From the NCBI GenBank assembly GCA_026706445.1, contig JAPOYT010000157.1, forward strand, positions 1 through 59,144: DNA of 59,144 nucleotides, read 5' to 3'. A model generated the notes under the pieces. It did no database searches. It had not been told where the DNA came from and worked only from the letters and a program-made list of their open reading frames with translations. Origin of the DNA: Chloroflexota bacterium (GTDB lineage: Bacteria; Chloroflexota; Anaerolineae; Aggregatilineales; Phototrophicaceae). Positions 57,346-59,144 of this stretch are shown piece after piece; position 1 is the stretch's first letter, and the number at the start of each line of letters is the position of its first letter. The position numbers and the translations under genes were made by a program.

Positions 57346-57554
57346 TCGCTTTCGCCGCCTCCTGCAATGACTATAGCATAGCTGCTTCGGTCGCCTTGAA
57401 GGGACTGTCAGAATGTCTAGGTGGACTGCTCTTTTGGCCAGGCGCTAGGAACCGGCGTCCCTCATCGCGGGAAATGCCTTTGAACAGCGCGCGAAGTCTC
57501 GATACCTCAGGCGCGCTCGGCGATTTTGCAGATTGAATACGGGTCTGGCGCGCC

Positions 57555-57947
57555 CTAGCGATCCATTGCCAAGCCGCGCACGATCGCGCGCGCGTCATTC
57601 ATATTAGGCGCGAAGAGGATTTCGCGCCCTTCGACGGCGTTGTTAAAAGTCTTCTGTATCGTCTGATAGATGGTGCGGATAGCGCCGTTTGCGCCGACGA
57701 CAACGCGGGCGCCTTCGTTGGGACGCGCTTCGCCCGATGCCAGCAATGTCTTGGCGGCGGTCAAGATGTCACGTGGGATGGTCGTGCCTTCCAGGTCGAT
57801 GATCAAGTCGACAAAGTGCTCCACGCTGCCGATCAATTGGTCGGCTTTATGCACCGCTTCCTCCAACTCTTCCCAATCCCATTCCGACTCGAATTCAAGG
57901 AGGATTACGGTCTTCTTTTTGTTGTCCCAGCGAGTGACGATCGCCAT
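57555..57947 (-). CDS. Small alpha/beta protein of unknown function
   Basis: 130 residues with alternating strands and helices: IVTRWDNKKKTVILLEFES, an acidic helix WDWEELEEAVHKADQLIG, hydrophobic strand VDLIIDLEG, helix, strand VVVGAN and helix. The pattern recalls STAS/SpoIIAA-like domains, but I cannot name a family. No signal peptide or membrane helix. It has its own start and about 200 bases on either side without other genes; it appears to be a single-gene unit. Confidence 0.65.
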   Translation of the reverse strand: MAIVTRWDNKKKTVILLEFESEWDWEELEEAVHKADQLIGSVEHFVDLIIDLEGTTIPRDILTAAKTLLASGEARPNEGARVVVGANGAIRTIYQTIQKTFNNAVEGREILFAPNMNDARAIVRGLAMDR

Positions 57948-58080
57948 CGTGCCTGTCCTGTTGCTAGCCGAAAGTTACACATCGGTATACGTATGATTAT
58001 GCCAGGAGTTGCCGACGATTCCAGTGCTATCTTTTCTTCGCGCGCGTCTTGGCGGCAAGTCGAATGCGACTCGACCGGAC

Positions 58081-58872
58081 TCAGATTCCGACGATTTGGA
58101 AGGCGACAGGCGAGGTCACGGGCTGACCATTTACGCTGATATCGACGCTCCAGAAACCGACTGTGAATGGCGCATCGGACTGATCAATGAAGAACCAGAT
58201 ACAATTGTCGTTGATTTCGTGTTCCCGCTGGAAGCTGAAGCTGACCACTTCCGTTCCCGCGCGGCGCCAGCTGGACGTAATCGTTGCGCCGGCTGGAATC
58301 GCAAAGGCGCGCCCGACGACGTATATCGCTGTCGACGCTGGCGTGAAGCGTGGATTGACATCAATGGCGCAGTCGAATTCATTGACGCCCGAGGCCATGC
58401 TGATGTTTTCCAGGCGCGGTCCCCGCTGCGTCGATGTTGGCGGCGGCGTTAGGGCGGGTGGCGTAACGATCGCTATCGGCGCTTGGGTATGCGGCGCCTG
58501 AGCAGTGACCGAATGCGCGGGCTCATTTGCGGCCGGGTTTGGCGGCGCCAAGGTATTGAATTCCTCCACTTGCTGAAGGCTTTGTTCAATGTAGGCGCTC
58601 TCGGTGCCCAGGCTGATCAGATTGGAGGCGAGAAAGGCGCCCGCCGCGTCCGCCTGGGCAACGCGCGTGCCGGCGTAATCCAGCGTCGTTTGTATGCGGG
58701 CGCGCGCGACTGTAGCGGTGACGCGCAGCATTTCGATGCTGGAAAGGGCTTCAGCGTAGACGGCTGTCACCGTCTGCTGCGGCTCGCTGGAGCGGCAGGC
58801 GCTCAGCGTGAGGGCGGCGGCCACCACGCTGCACATGATAATGCGCGCAGTCGGCGAGAATCTGCTGACCAT
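58081..58872 (-). CDS. Predicted lipoprotein, function unknown
   Basis: 263 residues. A lipoprotein signal ends in LSAC (Cys about 26). Then comes a helical region (about 35-105, AYIEQSLQQVEEFN), a Pro/Thr-rich linker (about 112-150) and a beta-rich C-terminal domain (about 155-263) that includes DCAIDVNPRFTPASTAIYVV and FTVGFWSVDISVNGQPV. The last domain looks like a ligand- or wall-binding sandwich but I know no family for it. ATG 58872 removes 11 unlikely residues from the longer frame. Confidence 0.72.
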   Translation of the reverse strand: MVSRFSPTARIIMCSVVAAALTLSACRSSEPQQTVTAVYAEALSSIEMLRVTATVARARIQTTLDYAGTRVAQADAAGAFLASNLISLGTESAYIEQSLQQVEEFNTLAPPNPAANEPAHSVTAQAPHTQAPIAIVTPPALTPPPTSTQRGPRLENISMASGVNEFDCAIDVNPRFTPASTAIYVVGRAFAIPAGATITSSWRRAGTEVVSFSFQREHEINDNCIWFFIDQSDAPFTVGFWSVDISVNGQPVTSPVAFQIVGI

Positions 58873-58892
58873 AGTGCGAGCGATTATAACGC

Positions 58893-58927
58893 AAGAAACA
58901 AACACCGCCCTGCGGAACGCAAGGCGG
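58893..58927 (-). terminator. Rho-independent terminator after the putative tmRNA
   Basis: On the minus strand, a stem of CCGCC-TTGCG with CGCAG-GGCGG, a 3-base loop, then TGTTTGTTTCTT. It lies about 10 bases beyond the presumed RNA 3' end and shows that a minus-strand transcript enters from the right. Confidence 0.75.
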
Positions 58928-58937
58928 CGAATGAGAG

Positions 58938-59144
58938 TGGAAGCGCCGGGGACCTGCCCCCCGGGTCCGCTGGTTTCGAAACTCGCACTTCTACAAGCTT
59001 AGCTCTCTGAAAGGTTTCGCGCAGCGCAGCCCAGAGCGCGCGGTTCACGTTGCGCTAGCCGATTAGGCTTGGCGCCGTCTTATCGGCGTAGACGGCGGGC
59101 GCCCTAGCTTTTTATGACACTCGTTGCAGTTCGTGAAGGGAGAC
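58938..59144 (-). ncRNA. ssrA: Probable tmRNA, 3' part only (cut by the window end)
   Basis: On the minus strand the motif CTAAGCTTGTAGAAG matches the conserved CTAAGC(A)TGTAG block that precedes the tmRNA tRNA-like domain. Then come CGGAC, an arm of CCGGGG and CCCCGG, and CGCTTCCA, in the same order and spacing as the E. coli 3' end; CCA is not fully encoded. Upstream are pairing segments that fit pseudoknots, such as GCCGTCT with AGACGGC. A terminator follows. The loop of the T-arm reads GGCAGGT, not the usual TTC-type loop. The tag frame and 5' end are outside the window. No protein frame fits the region. Confidence 0.6.

Noticed and set aside
58955-59082. tmRNA on the plus strand with a tag ending ALAD before TAG at about 59063
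   Set aside because: GGTTTCGA and a frame ending VALAD are suggestive, but there is too little room for a pseudoknot before the tag, the acceptor start does not fit, and the adjacent terminator works only on the minus strand.

Overview
The window looks like an accessory-poor stretch of a chromosome from a Chloroflexota-type bacterium (Anaerolineae-like is my best guess). This is inferred from a moderately GC-rich composition, a fused glycyl-tRNA synthetase, a GldA/GldFG/DUF4340 transport cluster, a full fourteen-subunit nuo operon, and several lineage-type insertions in conserved proteins. No phage, transposase, CRISPR array or tRNA gene was seen.

Layout. Positions 1-4.4 kb hold a Mg-chelatase-type AAA+ ATPase and an FHA/SH3 membrane protein on the minus strand, then a PfkB-family hexose-phosphate kinase on the plus strand. 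From 4.5 to 9.5 kb runs a three-gene ABC cluster (ATPase, fused permease-GldG protein, DUF4340 protein). From 9.6 to 17.2 kb lie informational genes: glyQS, then dnaG-rpoD behind a clear promoter, then endonuclease V. From 17.4 to 22.9 kb are a GT4 glycosyltransferase, a small membrane protein, an M19 dipeptidase homologue that has lost most metal ligands, an ABC-F ATPase and a methyltransferase. rpoB (23.2-27.4 kb) stands alone, with its own promoter, a long leader, a TTG start and a strong terminator.

From 27.7 to 45.2 kb is the respiratory complex I cluster nuoA-N in canonical order. It has a small TPR gene between nuoF and nuoG, and a 350-bp gap between nuoI and nuoJ. That gap holds a 154-bp inverted-repeat element and a second promoter whose -10 box is the exact centre of a perfect 26-bp palindrome. 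The first nine genes encode the hydrophilic arm plus NuoA and NuoH; the second unit (nuoJKLMN) encodes proton-pumping membrane subunits. NuoJ carries an inserted 240-residue segment resembling DUF4397, NuoL carries a His-rich loop and a second loop, and NuoH is extended at both ends. These changes are concentrated in the membrane arm and suggest a modified complex I with an added extracytoplasmic module.

From 45.3 kb to the end: an EamA transporter, a small membrane protein, a YbaK-type deacylase, mfd, a serine hydrolase interrupted by an in-frame stop codon, a second serine hydrolase, a peptidyl-tRNA hydrolase fused to TPRs, a nitrilase-family hydrolase overlapping an ABC exporter, a small conserved-looking protein, a lipoprotein, and the 3' part of what appears to be tmRNA (ssrA) with its terminator, cut off by the window end.
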